Shown here: piece after piece, positions 24,040 to 25,376 of the stretch
Numbering within the stretch: the first letter of the stretch is position 1
Layout of the letters: every line of letters begins with the position of its first letter
Assembly (NCBI GenBank): GCA_002395405.1
Contig: DGWX01000003.1
Coordinates: 1 to 25,376, forward strand
Direction of reading: 5' to 3'
From: Christensenella sp. UBA4247
Lineage (GTDB): Bacteria > Bacillota > Clostridia > Christensenellales > CAG-1252
DNA length: 25,376 bases
Made by a program: the position numbers and the translations under genes
Notes under the pieces: generated by a model
What the model was told of the DNA's origin: nothing
Databases searched by the model: none
Seen by the model: the letters and a program-made list of their open reading frames with translations, nothing else

Positions 24040-25376
24040 CTACCTCCTATGAACGTTTTTAAAATTGATGGAATCCGCTCCGGCAAACAATTTCAGTATT
24101 TCCGCATTTGATATTGCGTTCGGCGAATGATCGTCGTACATAACGAGAGAAATCTCGCAATCAAAGGCAAGTTCTTCACTGAAAAGTGCTTTTAAATAGG
24201 CGATAACCTGCGGATTGTTACAATAATTATAGTCGCTTTCCTTTTGGAATGCCATAATGATCTTTCCGTTTTCCACTTTGATCAGAGTCCCCTCTTCACA
24301 AACGGCAAGATACAGCATCAGTTGTTTTTTTTCGCGGAGTCGATTGATCAAACGGCCTCTCAGCTTCTTGATCTCTTCTTTGACTTCTTTCGGAAGCATA
24401 TTTTTAACGTCCGAATTGGTCAGAACGAGGGAGTGTTCTTCTTGGGGGTCTCCCGGCTCTCCTTTTTTCTCTTCGAAAGGAAGTTCCTCAACCGGTTTCG
24501 ATGCTTCGAAAGGCAGTTCTGCGATCGATTCGGGTTCAAACGGAAGATCTTGGACGGAAGTTTCTTCCTTCTCCTCGACGCTACCCGGATTATTTTGAAC
24601 GATTTCATTCGAAGGAGCTTCCGCTCGAACGATTTTTTCTTCTTTTTGAACGCTTTGCGCAGCGGACAAGCTCGATAAGATCGCGGAATAATCGGGGCGA
24701 GCCGCAGGGCTTCCTTCGAATTCCTTTACCTTATTTTCTAGCGTCGAAACGCGCGACAAAAGATCCGTAAGATCTTCTCCGGAGAGCGTCGCGGTTTTGA
24801 TAACGGCGGTTTCTAAAAGAATTTTAGGCTGCGTACTATATCGTTCTTTGGCCTCTACACCCGAAAAAATATCAAGCGCGCGCATTAGTGCGACCCCGTC
24901 GTACGATGCGGCGATTTCACTTGCAACGGTAAACAGATGATCGGGTAAACGAAGAATGGCGTTCGCGTTTACGTCGTGTTTGATGATCAAAAGATCACGG
25001 AAATATTTCGTTAGGTCTTTCGTCAGGAGTTGCATGCTTTTTCCGAGTGATGAAGCGGATTCGATTCGTTCGATCGCGTTTTTAACGTCTCCGGATAAAG
25101 TGCAAAGTGCGATTGAGGCGATCAAAGTAGGATCATTCGCGCCGAGGACGCCGAGAACGCAATCATAATCCACGGTTTCGGAATAAGAGGCGCACATATC
25201 GGCAACGGAGAGCGTGTCGCGAACGCTGCCTTCACCTGCCGTCGCTATCGCAGCAACGGCTTCTTTTGAATAGGAGATCCCTTCTTTTTCGAAAATATGA
25301 GCTACGTGTTTTTCCAAAACGTCTTGCGAAACGAGATGAAAGTCCAATCGCAAGCAACGGCTGAGAATCGTTGCGG
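24040..25376 (-). CDS. dnaX: DNA polymerase III subunit gamma/tau, N-terminal part outside window
   Basis: The C-terminal ~444 residues of the clamp-loader ATPase subunit. The frame is open to the window edge (ATILSRCLRLDFHL), so TTG 25353 is not the start; Walker A, the zinc site and Walker B lie outside. Visible: the end of the AAA+ module with sensor region (TILSRC), domain II (EAVAAIATAGEGSVRDTLSVADM), domain III (about visible residues 100-210), a coiled segment (DLLSRVSTLENKVKEFE), a long acidic linker and a C-terminal tau-like domain (from about 325). The linker carries three LPFE motifs about ten residues apart. No slippery A/T run for making gamma by frameshift stands out. It is the first visible gene of the dnaX-ybaB-recR operon; three bases separate its stop from ybaB. 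Confidence 0.94.
   Translation of the reverse strand, partial: ATILSRCLRLDFHLVSQDVLEKHVAHIFEKEGISYSKEAVAAIATAGEGSVRDTLSVADMCASYSETVDYDCVLGVLGANDPTLIASIALCTLSGDVKNAIERIESASSLGKSMQLLTKDLTKYFRDLLIIKHDVNANAILRLPDHLFTVASEIAASYDGVALMRALDIFSGVEAKERYSTQPKILLETAVIKTATLSGEDLTDLLSRVSTLENKVKEFEGSPAARPDYSAILSSLSAAQSVQKEEKIVRAEAPSNEIVQNNPGSVEEKEETSVQDLPFEPESIAELPFEASKPVEELPFEEKKGEPGDPQEEHSLVLTNSDVKNMLPKEVKEEIKKLRGRLINRLREKKQLMLYLAVCEEGTLIKVENGKIIMAFQKESDYNYCNNPQVIAYLKALFSEELAFDCEISLVMYDDHSPNAISNAEILKLFAGADSINFKNVHRR
24043..24048 (-). promoter_or_regulatory. Ribosome binding site of ybaB inside the dnaX 3' end
   Basis: AGGAGG on the minus strand encodes the final Arg-Arg of DnaX and directly precedes its TAG stop; the ybaB ATG follows six bases later. 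This suggests strong ybaB translation, partly coupled to dnaX. Confidence 0.75.

Noticed and set aside
23527..24111. Plus-strand reading frame of 194 residues across recR, ybaB and dnaX
   Set aside because: It spans three conserved genes on the opposite strand, with no promoter or ribosome site and no family resemblance.

Overview
This 25.4 kb window is ordinary chromosomal DNA of a low-to-middle GC Gram-positive bacterium. Gene order (miaB-mutS-mutL-miaA beside lexA, dnaX-ybaB-recR, pheT near mutS2, nifS-thiI), a LexA operator of the Bacillus type, Shine-Dalgarno sites such as GGAGG and AGGAGG, and GTG/TTG starts all point to the Bacillota, most likely an uncultivated anaerobic clostridial lineage. 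The standard code is used, with TAA, TAG and TGA all as stops. I see no phage, transposon, CRISPR array, tRNA or rRNA.

Layout. (1) Bases 1-9327, plus strand: a tightly packed run of pheT (5' end outside the window), a long U32-family protein, mutS2, a small membrane protein, nifS and thiI, closed by a rho-independent terminator at 9352-9386. Four of the five junctions overlap or are 1-2 bases apart; several carry strong Shine-Dalgarno sites. (2) 9355-11508, minus strand: a class A penicillin-binding protein whose last codons form the terminator hairpin of the opposing thiI operon. (3) 11559-19631, plus strand: a consensus promoter followed by miaB, mutS, mutL, miaA and a PLP enzyme of the methionine gamma-lyase/aluminium-resistance family. 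This joins mismatch repair to the ms2i6A37 tRNA modification pathway. (4) 19625-21359, minus strand: lexA and a Xer-type tyrosine recombinase, each with its own promoter. Both promoters put an ATG seven bases after the -10 box, suggesting leaderless mRNAs; lexA also has two LexA-box-like palindromes. (5) 21360-21685: an AT-rich intergenic region holding divergent promoters. (6) 21686-23047, plus strand: a PadR-type winged-helix protein with a long acidic linker and about four C-terminal membrane helices. (7) 23056-23087: a bidirectional terminator. (8) 23109-25376, minus strand: the dnaX-ybaB-recR operon, with dnaX running off the window end.

Most genes serve genome maintenance (MutS, MutL, LexA, RecR, YbaB, DnaX, the Xer-like recombinase), translation or tRNA modification (PheT, ThiI with its sulfur donor NifS, MiaA, MiaB, possibly the U32 protein and MutS2). 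No clear new multi-gene system is visible. The best leads are a MutS2 that ends after its KOW-like domain and lacks Smr, the membrane-anchored PadR protein, the paired leaderless promoter geometry of lexA and the recombinase, and a tandem LPFE motif in the DnaX linker.
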